The notes under the pieces: model-generated | The model's database searches: none | What the model was told of the DNA's origin: nothing | Seen by the model: only the letters and a program-made list of their open reading frames with translations | Origin: 20-14-all-45-10 sp964435965 | Lineage (GTDB): Bacteria > Chloroflexota > Dehalococcoidia > GIF9 > AB-539-J10 | Direction: 5' to 3' | DNA: 64,000 nt | NCBI GenBank assembly: GCA_964435965.1 | Contig: CAYTBB010000001.1 | Coordinates: 1 to 64,000, forward strand | Position numbers and translations under genes: made by a program | In this document: piece after piece, positions 25,285 to 33,222 of the stretch | How positions within the stretch are numbered: position 1 is the first letter of the stretch | Layout: the number at the start of each line of letters is the position of its first letter

Positions 25285-25440
25285 CCTGTAGGCTCTGAAC
25301 CCCTCACTCCTTTTCACTTCGTTCAGAGCTTCGGCTCACCAAGGTAAACTCCGCGAGGAATCTCGTAGCATTCAGACAGGCTCCGTGAAAAATCTTTACC
25401 CCTCGCTGCCTCTTTGCTTCGAGTGTTTCAGTTCAGAATG
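25285..25440. repeat. degenerate family 3 repeat (CATTCTGAG...AAGAATCT...CAGGGTGAC type)
   Basis: Contains TTCACTTCGTTCAGAG, GAGGAATCTCG, GACAGGCTCCGTGAAAAATC and TTCAGTTCAGAATGA, all recognisable pieces of the element seen better at 40935-41056. It has decayed beyond clear arms. Confidence 0.55.
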
Positions 25441-25481
25441 ATAAAATAGATGCTTTCCAAAATGGCGAGGATTATAGTACG

Positions 25482-25490
25482 TGATATAAT
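25482..25490 (+). promoter_or_regulatory. extended -10 promoter of the archease-rtcB operon
   Basis: TGATATAAT gives a perfect -10 (25485-25490) with the TGn extension and no good -35. Transcription would start near 25497, about 24 bases before the archease ATG. Confidence 0.5.
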
Positions 25491-25520
25491 AGAATCAACT
25501 TTGCCGCATAGCAGGCTAAG

Positions 25521-25943
25521 ATGATTGAGAAGGCTTTTGAAATCATTGATCACACTGCTGACGTAGGCATTATTGCTTATGGAGCTGATATTAAGCAGCT
25601 CTTTTCCAATGCTGCTTTAGCCTTGTTTAGCTTGATCACGGAGGTCGGAAGCATTAATGAGAAATTGCAGCGCCACGTAGAGATAATTAGTGAAGACAAA
25701 GATAGCTTACTAGTAGAATGGCTTAATGAGCTTATTTACCTCTTTGATGCTGAGCACGTTTTGTTTAGGAGGTTCGACATCGAAAGTTTGACTAACAACC
25801 AGCTTAGAGCTACTTGCTATGGGGAGGATCTTGATCCTCTAAAACATAAGATAAGGACGGGAGTAAAAGCAGCTACATACCATATGTTAAAAATAAACAA
25901 GGATGACCACGGTTATGAGGTGCAAATAATCTTTGATGTTTAA
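25521..25943 (+). CDS. archease, RtcB activating protein
   Basis: Archease of 140 residues. The N-terminal 'EIIDHTADVGIIAYG' and the central 'LVEWLNELIYLFDAE' are diagnostic, and the C-terminal Asp ('IIFDV') is part of the metal site. Archease speeds guanylylation of the RNA ligase RtcB and widens its nucleotide use. rtcB follows 11 bases later, the usual partner arrangement. Confidence 0.93.
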   Translation: MIEKAFEIIDHTADVGIIAYGADIKQLFSNAALALFSLITEVGSINEKLQRHVEIISEDKDSLLVEWLNELIYLFDAEHVLFRRFDIESLTNNQLRATCYGEDLDPLKHKIRTGVKAATYHMLKINKDDHGYEVQIIFDV

Positions 25944-25954
25944 GGAGTTAAGAC

Positions 25955-27412
25955 ATGTCAAAGTGGCCAGGACAACTTGTTAGGATAGACGATTATCATT
26001 GGGAAATTCCTCAGAGCTACAAAGATGGCATGAGAGTCCCTGGTTTAATCTATGCTAGTAAAGAGATGCTAGAATCCATACGTGAGGAACAAACACCAGA
26101 ACAAGTCGCCAATGTTGCCTTCCTTCCCGGCATAGTTAAGTTCTCCTTTGCTATGCCAGATATCCATTGGGGCTATGGTTTCCCTATAGGTGGAGTTGCT
26201 GCCATGAGTGTTAAGGACGGCGTAATTTCCCCTGGCGGAGTGGGTTATGACATAAACTGCGGGGTAAGGTTGTTACGTACCAATCTTAATGAAGCTGAAG
26301 TAAGGCCTAAGATCGACCAGCTCGTTGACCGACTATTCGCTAATGTGCCCTCTGGTTTGGGCTCTGAGGGAAAAATAAAGGTAAGCCGAAAAGAGATGAA
26401 TGACTTGATGGCTGGAGGGGCCCGCTGGGCAGTAAAGCATGGCTTTGGCTCCGAGGAAGACTTAGATGCCACTGAAGAAGGTGGATGCCTGAAGGGAGCC
26501 GATCCAAGTAAGATAAGCGATAAAGCAATAAAACGGGGTATGCCTCAAGCGGGCACATTAGGCTCAGGAAATCATTTCCTCGAGGTTCAGGTAGTGAGGG
26601 AGATCTTTGACTCCGAGGTAGCTAGCGTCATGGGCATTAACGAAATAGGCCAGGTATTGGTTCTTATTCACACCGGCTCTCGAGGCTTTGGTCATCAGGT
26701 ATGCACTGACCATCTGAGGGTGATGGAAGGGGCGGTATCAAAGTATGGCATAAAACTTCCTGATCGCCAGCTTGCCTGTGCCCCTATAGAATCAAAGGAA
26801 GGTAGAGACTATTTAGCTGCCATGGCATGCGCTGCCAATTATGCCTGGTGTAACCGACAATGTATTACTCATTGGTTTAGGGAAAGTTTTTCTAAAGTCT
26901 TCGCTAAAAGTCCTGAGGAACTTGGTATGAAGCAGATTTACGATGTGGCGCACAACATCGCTAAGATAGAGGAACATATGGTAAATGGGCAGAAGCTCAA
27001 GGTTTGTGTGCATCGTAAAGGCGCCACCAGGGCTTTTCCACCCAACCATAAGGACATTCCCCAGAAGTACAAGGAGATAGGGCAGCCTGTACTTATCCCA
27101 GGAGATATGGGGCGTTGCTCTTTCATTGCTGTGGGCACCCAGAAGGCTATGGAGGAAAGCTTTGGCTCTACCTGTCATGGTGCTGGCAGAGTGCTATCAC
27201 GTCACGCCGCTATGCGAAGCTTAAGAGGCAAGGATGTGGCTCAAGATTTGAAGAGGAGAGGTATCACTGTTAAGACAGGGGACATACCCTCTCTAGCTGA
27301 GGAAGCATCTCAGGCTTACAAGGATGTCACTGGGGTGATAGAGGTCTGCCGCCAAGCCGGTATTTGTAACAAAGTAGCCATGGCCGTTCCCATAGGCGTT
27401 ATTAAAGGCTAG
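25955..27412 (+). CDS. rtcB: RNA-splicing/repair ligase RtcB
   Basis: GTP-dependent ligase of 485 residues that joins 2',3'-cyclic phosphate (or 3'-phosphate) and 5'-OH RNA ends. Mn2+-site motifs are clear: 'DIHWGYGFPIGGVAAM', 'GVGYDINCGVRLLRT' with the metal Cys, 'GSGNHFLEVQ' and 'HTGSRGFGHQV'. The C-terminal 'STCHGAGRVLSR' carries the histidine that becomes guanylylated in this family. Length is normal. In bacteria it works in tRNA or rRNA repair after ribotoxin cuts. Archease just upstream supports function. Confidence 0.95.
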   Translation: MSKWPGQLVRIDDYHWEIPQSYKDGMRVPGLIYASKEMLESIREEQTPEQVANVAFLPGIVKFSFAMPDIHWGYGFPIGGVAAMSVKDGVISPGGVGYDINCGVRLLRTNLNEAEVRPKIDQLVDRLFANVPSGLGSEGKIKVSRKEMNDLMAGGARWAVKHGFGSEEDLDATEEGGCLKGADPSKISDKAIKRGMPQAGTLGSGNHFLEVQVVREIFDSEVASVMGINEIGQVLVLIHTGSRGFGHQVCTDHLRVMEGAVSKYGIKLPDRQLACAPIESKEGRDYLAAMACAANYAWCNRQCITHWFRESFSKVFAKSPEELGMKQIYDVAHNIAKIEEHMVNGQKLKVCVHRKGATRAFPPNHKDIPQKYKEIGQPVLIPGDMGRCSFIAVGTQKAMEESFGSTCHGAGRVLSRHAAMRSLRGKDVAQDLKRRGITVKTGDIPSLAEEASQAYKDVTGVIEVCRQAGICNKVAMAVPIGVIKG

Positions 27413-27418
27413 AGCAAT

Positions 27419-27449
27419 ATGTCATTGCGAGTGAAGCGAAGCAATCCCC
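27419..27449. repeat. dispersed palindromic repeat, family 2, at the 5' end of the nitroreductase gene
   Basis: TGTCATTGCGAGTGAAGCGA followed by AGCAATCCCCAG. It sits 6 bases after the rtcB stop and provides the ATG of the next gene. Confidence 0.75.
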
Positions 27450-28054
27450 AGCTTGTAATAAAGCTTCCACCTCCTCAGCTAAAAGGTAAGATGTCGCTGG
27501 AAGAAGCTATAGCTAGCCGTAGATCAGTTCGAAAATATCGCTCAGAACCATTAACACCTTCTCAGCTATCTCAGCTTCTCTGGTCAGCTCAGGGTATTAC
27601 CGGGGCCGGGGGACTTAGAGCAGCCCCCAGCGCTGGGGCTACATATCCTCTGGAAATTTTTGTTTTCATTGGCAAACAAGCCATAGAAGGGCTACAAGCT
27701 GGCATTTACCACTATGATGTAGTTAGTCATTCACTGGTTTTACATCAACCGGGAGACTTGAGGAAAGAGCTAGCTAGGGCAGCTCTTGACGAGGGATTCA
27801 TTGCCAATGCCCCGCTGGATATCGTTATCTGTGCCCTTTATCCCAGGACTTCCTACAGATATGGCCGGCGTGGAGAGAGATATGTTCACATGGAAATGGG
27901 ACATGTCGGGGAAAACATCCACCTTCAAGCTGTAGCTCTGGGCTTGGCCACAGTGGAAGTCGGTGCTTTTGATGACGAGGGGGTAAGAGAAGTCCTAGGA
28001 GTGGAAGAACAGATTAAGCCTTTGTACATCATGCCCATTGGCAAGCCACTGTAA
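27419..28054 (+). CDS. SagB-type nitroreductase-family flavoprotein
   Basis: FMN-dependent oxidoreductase of the SagB/ThcOx-type nitroreductase group, 211 residues. 'EAIASRRSVRKYRSEPLT' is the N-terminal FMN-binding signature, 'APSAGATYPLEIFVF' the substrate/FMN loop and 'MEMGHVGENIHLQAVALGL' the dimer helix. The first 12 residues (MSLRVKRSNPQL) are encoded by a family 2 repeat whose left edge supplies the ATG. The family-conserved part begins at 'IKLPPPQLKGKMSLEEAI', with no other standard start before the ATG at 27491. The true start is therefore either the repeat-derived ATG or 27491. The substrate is unknown. Confidence 0.8.
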   Translation: MSLRVKRSNPQLVIKLPPPQLKGKMSLEEAIASRRSVRKYRSEPLTPSQLSQLLWSAQGITGAGGLRAAPSAGATYPLEIFVFIGKQAIEGLQAGIYHYDVVSHSLVLHQPGDLRKELARAALDEGFIANAPLDIVICALYPRTSYRYGRRGERYVHMEMGHVGENIHLQAVALGLATVEVGAFDDEGVREVLGVEEQIKPLYIMPIGKPL

Positions 28055-28093
28055 GGGCTAAAATCGCTGGTTTTACATTAAGTTTTGCCGCGT

Positions 28094-28120
28094 AGCAGTG
28101 TGATCACCTGTGCCACTGCT
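28094..28120. terminator. stem-loop between converging genes
   Basis: AGCAGTG (28094-28100) and CACTGCT (28114-28120) form a 7-bp stem with a 13-base loop between the nitroreductase and cimA ends. There is no T run, so it is only a possible bidirectional terminator. Confidence 0.35.
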
Positions 28121-28170
28121 GCTAGCTGGTGCCTTGCAGGCAGCTCTCGCGTCATATTTAGTGATACCTT

Positions 28171-29760
28171 CTATTTTATCTGGGCTTGCTTTATCAGCCA
28201 ATACTCGATGCTGTCTGCCAAAGCTAGCCAGCTGGCTTCAATGATATTAGTTGAACTGCCTACTGTTCTCCAATGTTCCTGGCTATCGCTGGATTCAAGG
28301 AGCACTCGTACTTGAGAGGCAGTGCCAGCGGTTTCCTCGAGTATGCGCACCTTGTAATCGGTGAGCTCCACAGCAGTCAGGTCGGGGTAAAATTGGATCA
28401 AAGCTTTGCGCAAAGCCTGGTCAAGTGCATTGACCGGTCCATTACCTTCAGCGGCAGTGTGTACTATCCTGTCAGCTACCTTCACTTTAATAGTTGCTTC
28501 TGATAATGGCTCTTCCCGCCTTCCGCTACTAGGAGGGCGGCGGCGTTTCTCCACTACTACCATGAAATCAACTAGCTCGAAAGGTGGGCGATAATTTGGT
28601 TGGGCACGGTAGAGTAAAAGGTCAAACGATGCCTCAGCACTATCATATTGAAAACCTTGCCTTTCTAATGACTTAATTTGTTTTAGCACCTTTTCGATCT
28701 CTCCACCTTTGGGAGTGGGTAGTTTACGCTCCTTAGCTTTGTAAATAATATTCCCTTTCCCCGCTAGCTCAGAGATAACAACATGAGGGCGATTACCTAC
28801 CAATTCAGGATTTATATGCTGGTAGCTATCTGCCCATTTTGTTAAAGCGGAAACGTGGACTCCACCTTTGTGAGTAAAGGCATTGGCACCTACGTAAGGA
28901 AGCCGAGCGTAATGAGGCAAGTTAGCTAGCTCAGATATATAGCGGGAGAGATTGCGTAATTTGCTTAGCTGCTCCTGGGTGACGCAATCAATGCCCATCT
29001 TAAGTTTCAGAGTGGGAATGAGAGAACAAAGATTGGCGTTGCCACAGCGTTCACCATAGCCGTTAATAGTTCCTTGGATTTGTGTGGCCCCTGCCTCAAT
29101 GGCAGCTAAAGAGTTAGCTACAGCAAGTTCAGCATCATTGTGGGCATGAATGCCTAGGGGGACAGGAGTCACTTTTTGCACCACTTTAATAGCCTCTGCT
29201 ATTTGCTGAGGTAAAGTGCCACCATTGGTATCGCAAAGAACTACACACTCAGCACCAGCTTTAGCGGCAGCAGTTATTACGGCAAGGCTATATTCAAGGT
29301 TTGTTTTATAGCCATCGAAAAAATGCTCGGCATCGAAGAAAACCCTTAGCCCTTTTGAATTAAGGTAAATTATGGAGTCTGTGATCATACTGAGGTTTTC
29401 TTCCAATGTGGTTTCCAGAACTTGGATTACTTGCTTATCCCAAGCTTTTCCTACAATGGTGACCGCCTTGGTTTTAGCCTCTAATAGAGCCCGGAGGTTG
29501 ACATCTTCATCTGCCTTACAATGGGAACGCCTGGTGCTGCCAAAGGCAACTAAAGTTGAATGACCTAGGCTCAATTTTTGTGCCTTGGCAAAGAATTCAG
29601 TATCTTTGGGGTTAGAGCCAGGCCAACCACCTTCGATGAAATCGATGCCAAGCTCGTCTAATTTCTGGGCAATCTTCAACTTATCCTCAACAGAAAAGGA
29701 AATCCCTTCCTGCTGAGCACCGTCTCTTAAAGTTGTGTCATAAAGCTGGATTTGCGTCAC
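28171..29760 (-). CDS. cimA: (R)-citramalate synthase
   Basis: Claisen-condensing enzyme of 529 residues of the LeuA/HCS family, citramalate branch: pyruvate plus acetyl-CoA to citramalate, the first step of threonine-independent isoleucine synthesis. 'YDTTLRDGAQQEGISFSVED' and 'HAHNDAELAVANSL' carry catalytic and metal residues; the 'AQQEG' form is typical of CimA rather than LeuA. A C-terminal regulatory domain is present. It starts at GTG overlapping the leuB stop by 4 bases (GTGA) and is the last gene of the ilv-leu operon. LeuCD and LeuB next to it can carry the following steps. Confidence 0.9.
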   Translation of the reverse strand: MTQIQLYDTTLRDGAQQEGISFSVEDKLKIAQKLDELGIDFIEGGWPGSNPKDTEFFAKAQKLSLGHSTLVAFGSTRRSHCKADEDVNLRALLEAKTKAVTIVGKAWDKQVIQVLETTLEENLSMITDSIIYLNSKGLRVFFDAEHFFDGYKTNLEYSLAVITAAAKAGAECVVLCDTNGGTLPQQIAEAIKVVQKVTPVPLGIHAHNDAELAVANSLAAIEAGATQIQGTINGYGERCGNANLCSLIPTLKLKMGIDCVTQEQLSKLRNLSRYISELANLPHYARLPYVGANAFTHKGGVHVSALTKWADSYQHINPELVGNRPHVVISELAGKGNIIYKAKERKLPTPKGGEIEKVLKQIKSLERQGFQYDSAEASFDLLLYRAQPNYRPPFELVDFMVVVEKRRRPPSSGRREEPLSEATIKVKVADRIVHTAAEGNGPVNALDQALRKALIQFYPDLTAVELTDYKVRILEETAGTASQVRVLLESSDSQEHWRTVGSSTNIIEASWLALADSIEYWLIKQAQIK

Positions 29761-30842
29761 TTTATCCTCTGGGCAATTAAATCTCCCATTTCCTTTGTCC
29801 CCACTCTAGTTTTTCCTTCGCTCATTATATCGTAAGTTCGGTAGCCCTGCTCTAAGGTAGCCAAAACAGCATTTTCTATCGCCTGGGCTTCGGTTTCCAA
29901 CTCAAAGGAATAGCGAAACATCATAGCTACACTTGAAATGGTAGCAATAGGGTTAGCTAGATTTTGTCCTGCTCGACTTGGAGCGCTGCCATGGATTGGC
30001 TCATACATACCAAAGGTCTTCCCTTTAGGAATTCCAGCTAAACTAGCTGAAGATAGCATGCCCATGGAGCCAGCAAGCATTGAAGCCTCGTCAGTGAGAA
30101 TATCTCCGAATGTGTTTTCGGTGACCAAAACATCTAAATCGGCAGGACGTCGGATAAGTCGCATGGCACAGGCATCAACTAACATATGTTGAAGCTCGAC
30201 ATCAGGATAATCAGCAGAAATTTCTATGGCAATCTGCCGCCACAATCTCGATGACTGAAGAACATTGGCTTTATCAACGGAGATTAGCTTTTTGGTTCGG
30301 GCGCGAGCTAATTCGAAACCAACCCTCAAGATACGCTCAATCTCTGCTTCAGAATAAGCCATGGTATCAACAGCCTGCCTTCCCTCCGAAGTTCGCCATT
30401 GTTTCTTGGGTTGGCCAAAGTAAAGTCCGCCGGTGAGCTCTCTAACAAAAAGTAAATCAACTCCTTCAACTATCTCTGGCTTGAGGGATGTAGAATTAAC
30501 CAGCATAGGTAGAACCTTTACCGGACGCAAATTGGCAAATAGACCTAACTCCTTTCTTAGAGCTAAAAGCCCGTCTTCGGGGTGGACTTTAGCTTGAGGG
30601 TCATCCCACTTCGGTCCGCCAACTGCCCCCAATAGTACAGCATCACATTGTTTGCACATATCTAACGTTTCCTGGCTAAGAGCTACACCTGAGACATCTA
30701 TGGCGCAGCCACCTACCAAACCTTGGTGTAAAAAGAATTTGTGCCCGAACCTCTCAGCTACAGCCTGTAAGACTTTCGTTGCCTCAGCTATGACCTCAGG
30801 GCCAACGCCATCGCCAGGTAAAACCGCTACATCAAATCCCAC
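29757..30842 (-). CDS. leuB: 3-isopropylmalate dehydrogenase
   Basis: NAD-dependent oxidative decarboxylase, 361 residues, of leucine synthesis. It probably also acts on methylmalate in the citramalate route. 'VLPGDGVGPEVIAEA', 'RELTGGLYFG', 'VDKANVLQSSRLWR', 'VTENTFGDILTDEASML' and 'PIHGSAPSRAGQNLANPIA' are the standard motifs. The start is GTG behind GAGGGG. It is 2 bases from leuD and overlaps cimA by 4. Confidence 0.96.
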   Translation of the reverse strand: MGFDVAVLPGDGVGPEVIAEATKVLQAVAERFGHKFFLHQGLVGGCAIDVSGVALSQETLDMCKQCDAVLLGAVGGPKWDDPQAKVHPEDGLLALRKELGLFANLRPVKVLPMLVNSTSLKPEIVEGVDLLFVRELTGGLYFGQPKKQWRTSEGRQAVDTMAYSEAEIERILRVGFELARARTKKLISVDKANVLQSSRLWRQIAIEISADYPDVELQHMLVDACAMRLIRRPADLDVLVTENTFGDILTDEASMLAGSMGMLSSASLAGIPKGKTFGMYEPIHGSAPSRAGQNLANPIATISSVAMMFRYSFELETEAQAIENAVLATLEQGYRTYDIMSEGKTRVGTKEMGDLIAQRIK

Positions 30843-30844
30843 GT

Positions 30845-31336
30845 CTATCCCCTCTGTAATCTGCTTCTAGTATATTCGATTAGTCCACCGGAGGCTATAA
30901 TCCCCATCATAAATTCAGGGTAAGGGTTAGCTATAAATGTCTTATGCTTCGAAATGTTCTTAATTTTCCCGCTAGACAAATCTACTTCTAGTATATCGCC
31001 AGTCTCTGTTTCATCTACTGCCTCAGTACACTCCAGAAGAGGCAAGCCAATATTGACAGCATTACGGAAGAAGATGCGGGCAAAACTTTGAGCAATAACG
31101 CAGGATATGCCGCAAGCCTTTATAGCTAAAGGAGCGTGCTCCCTTGAAGAACCACAACCAAAGTTAGTAGTGGCAACTATAATATCTCCAGGCTCGACTT
31201 TAGTGGTAAATTCAGGGTCAATCCCCTCCATGCAATGCTTCGCTAGTTCCTCAGGTTCAAATACATTGAGATAGCGCGCTGGAATGATAACATCGGTATC
31301 AACGTTAGCGCCGAATTTATGAGCTTTACCTTTCAA
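30845..31336 (-). CDS. leuD: isopropylmalate isomerase small subunit
   Basis: Swivelling-domain subunit of the LeuCD dehydratase, 163 residues. 'NVDTDVIIPARYL', 'GCGSSREHAPLAIKACG' and 'FARIFFRNAVNIGLPLLE' are diagnostic. Translation starts at TTG (31336-31334) with a strong AGGAGG 8 bases upstream. The short, archaeal-type LeuD is usual where the isomerase also serves citramalate. leuC lies 161 bp upstream. Confidence 0.95.
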   Translation of the reverse strand: MKGKAHKFGANVDTDVIIPARYLNVFEPEELAKHCMEGIDPEFTTKVEPGDIIVATTNFGCGSSREHAPLAIKACGISCVIAQSFARIFFRNAVNIGLPLLECTEAVDETETGDILEVDLSSGKIKNISKHKTFIANPYPEFMMGIIASGGLIEYTRSRLQRG

Positions 31337-31497
31337 CTGCTTAACCTCCTAAATGCCTTTATCCATTTCCTCTGCGTTTCAGCAACCTTAGCCTCATCTT
31401 CCGCAAGCTCTTTTAAAGCTGCTTTTGTTAACTGTAATAGACAGGGAATGCCTCATATCGAGGAACTTATTACCTCTAAAACCCCAAGGATTTTGTT
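31337..31497 (-). other. 161-bp gap between leuC and leuD with an open stretch lacking a start
   Basis: Minus-strand reading gives about 38 codons ending 'AETQRKWIKAFRRLSS', open but without ATG, GTG or TTG after the preceding stop. It could be the tail of a lost gene or chance. The AGGAGG of leuD lies within it. Confidence 0.3.
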
Positions 31498-32805
31498 TTA
31501 ACTCTTGAGCCCAGTTACAACCTCCTCTGGACTAGTAATTCTGCCTAGAATAGCGCTAGCGGCAGCTACTACAGGACTTGCCAAATAGACCTCGGACTGA
31601 GGGCTTCCCATTCTGCCAACAAAATTTCGGTTGGTGGTAGATAAACAGCGCTCACCAGCGGCTAAAACCCCCATGTGTCCACCAAGACAAGGCCCACAAG
31701 TAGGAGTGCTTACTACAGCCCCAGCTTCTATAAAAGTTTCTATTAGCCCCTCTCTCAAAGCATCAAGATAAACCTTCTGCGAGCCTGGAATAATGATACA
31801 TCTAATTTCTGGATGTATTTGCCTTCCTTTGAGGAGTTTAGCCGCTACTCTCAAATCACCAAGGCGACCATTGGTGCAACCGCCGATAACCACCTGATCT
31901 AGTTTTATGTTACCCACCTGGCTTACAGGTTTAGTATTGGAGGGAAGATGAGGGAAAGCCACCTGAGGCTCAATTTTGGACACCTCATATTCTCTGATTT
32001 TGGCATATTCAGCATCTTTACATTGAGATTGCTTCGTCGCTGACGCTCCTCGCAATGACGTAGGGGATGGCTCGCAATGACGGAGGGACACGTGCGCTTT
32101 AATATATTCCTCGGCCTTAGCATCTACACAAAAAATGCCAGCCTTAGCTCCAGCTTCGATGGCCATATTTGCCATAGTAAAGCGCCCATCCATTGATAGC
32201 TCATCAACTGCTTCACCCCTAAACTCCATAACCGAGTAAAGCGCTCCATCTACACCAATATCTCCGATGGTGTAAAGAATAATATCCTTGCCACTAACCC
32301 ATTTGGGCAGCTTCCCATGGTAAATAAACTTAATCGTTTGTGGCACCTTCATCCATATTTCGCCGGTAGCCATAGCCACAGCAATGTCAGTTGAACCCAT
32401 GCCTGTGGCAAAAGCTCCCAGGGCACCATAAGTACAAGTATGGGAATCAGCGCCAACAATGACTTGCCCAGACAAGACCAAGCCTTGCTCAGGCAAGAGC
32501 ACATGCTCAATCCCCATTCGCCCTACCTCAAAGTAAATCAGTCCCTGTTCCTTAGCGAACTCACGCATCAGCTTTGCTTGTCCAGCAGATGCTATATCTT
32601 TATTGGGGCAAAAATGATCGGGAACCATGACTACCTTTGCAGGGTCAAACACCTTTGATATTCCAAGCCGTTGAAACTCTTTTATGGCTAAGGGGGCAGT
32701 TATATCATTGGCTAAAACTAAATCAACTCTGACATTTATAAACTCGCCAGGCTTAACTTCCTTCTTGCCACTATGAGCTGCTAAGATCTTCTCAGCTAAA
32801 GTCAA
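31498..32805 (-). CDS. leuC: isopropylmalate isomerase large subunit
   Basis: Aconitase-family [4Fe-4S] dehydratase, 435 residues, a little longer than the archaeal-type LeuC of about 420. The cluster cysteines are Cys310 in 'GGCTNGR' and Cys370/Cys373 in 'TCGPCLGG'; 'GADSHTCTYGALGAFATGMG' is the substrate motif. Residues about 239-262, including 'SLRGASATKQSQ', are encoded by an inserted family 2 repeat pair (32024-32085). They fall between the substrate-binding half and the cluster half, a place where a surface loop is likely. The start is TTG, with AGGAGTGG upstream. Confidence 0.95.
   Translation of the reverse strand: MTLAEKILAAHSGKKEVKPGEFINVRVDLVLANDITAPLAIKEFQRLGISKVFDPAKVVMVPDHFCPNKDIASAGQAKLMREFAKEQGLIYFEVGRMGIEHVLLPEQGLVLSGQVIVGADSHTCTYGALGAFATGMGSTDIAVAMATGEIWMKVPQTIKFIYHGKLPKWVSGKDIILYTIGDIGVDGALYSVMEFRGEAVDELSMDGRFTMANMAIEAGAKAGIFCVDAKAEEYIKAHVSLRHCEPSPTSLRGASATKQSQCKDAEYAKIREYEVSKIEPQVAFPHLPSNTKPVSQVGNIKLDQVVIGGCTNGRLGDLRVAAKLLKGRQIHPEIRCIIIPGSQKVYLDALREGLIETFIEAGAVVSTPTCGPCLGGHMGVLAAGERCLSTTNRNFVGRMGSPQSEVYLASPVVAAASAILGRITSPEEVVTGLKS
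32024..32085. repeat. dispersed palindromic repeat, family 2, one full and one partial copy in frame in leuC
   Basis: TGAGATTGCTTCGTCGCTGA, CGCTCCTCGCAATGACG, then GGCTCGCAATGACGGAGGGA. The added length keeps the reading frame and contributes about 24 residues to LeuC. Confidence 0.75.
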
Positions 32806-32817
32806 ATTTTTCCACTC

Positions 32818-33222
32818 CTAGCCATGAACCTTGGGAATCATTAAAACACCCGCAGTGATGAGAGCCGCAATGATGGAAATCAAGTATAGACCAGCGCCAG
32901 CAGCTAAACCTATGGCAGCGCTCACCCAGACGCTTGCTGCAGTGGTTAGTCCGGCTACACCCTCTCCACGCATGCCACGAAAGATAACGCCAGCACCAAT
33001 GAACCCGACTCCAGCTACTACACCAGCGGCAACTCGTGAAGGATCCACTGCACCACTGAAGCCAAAAATGGAAGCTACGGTGAAAAGGGCTGCCCCCAGG
33101 GCAATCAAAATGTGAGTGCGCAGCCCTGCTGTTTTACTAGCTCGCTCACGTTGATAACCAATGCCTGCTCCTAGAGCAGCAGCTAAAAACAGGCGCAATA
33201 TCATTTCCAGCCATGGGCTCAA
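32818..33222 (-). CDS. MgtC/SapB-family membrane protein
   Basis: Inner-membrane protein of 134 residues with four hydrophobic segments. 'LGAGIGYQRERASKTAGLRTH' and 'GFIGAGVIFRG' followed by 'GLTTAASVWVSAAIGLAAG' are the MgtC/SapB N-domain signature. The Mg2+-related C-terminal domain of MgtC is absent, which is the short SapB-like form. The start is TTG placed directly at the leuA stop (no gap), and leuC follows after 12 bases, so it is embedded in the leucine operon. A role in magnesium or membrane homeostasis is known for some relatives; its purpose here is unclear. Confidence 0.85.
   Translation of the reverse strand: MSPWLEMILRLFLAAALGAGIGYQRERASKTAGLRTHILIALGAALFTVASIFGFSGAVDPSRVAAGVVAGVGFIGAGVIFRGMRGEGVAGLTTAASVWVSAAIGLAAGAGLYLISIIAALITAGVLMIPKVHG

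Larger units (their letters stand above)
24889..25520. other. 632-bp gap: thrS leader, tRNA-Val, degenerate repeat and archease promoter
   Basis: It holds a short hairpin with a U tract before thrS (24919-24934), tRNA-Val on the minus strand (25129-25201), a decayed family 3 repeat (25285-25440) and an extended -10 promoter (25482-25490). I see no T-box signature and no protein gene. Confidence 0.6.

Noticed and set aside
26813..27178. A 121-codon open frame opposite rtcB
   Set aside because: It is a shadow of the conserved rtcB coding sequence on the other strand with no coding signs of its own.
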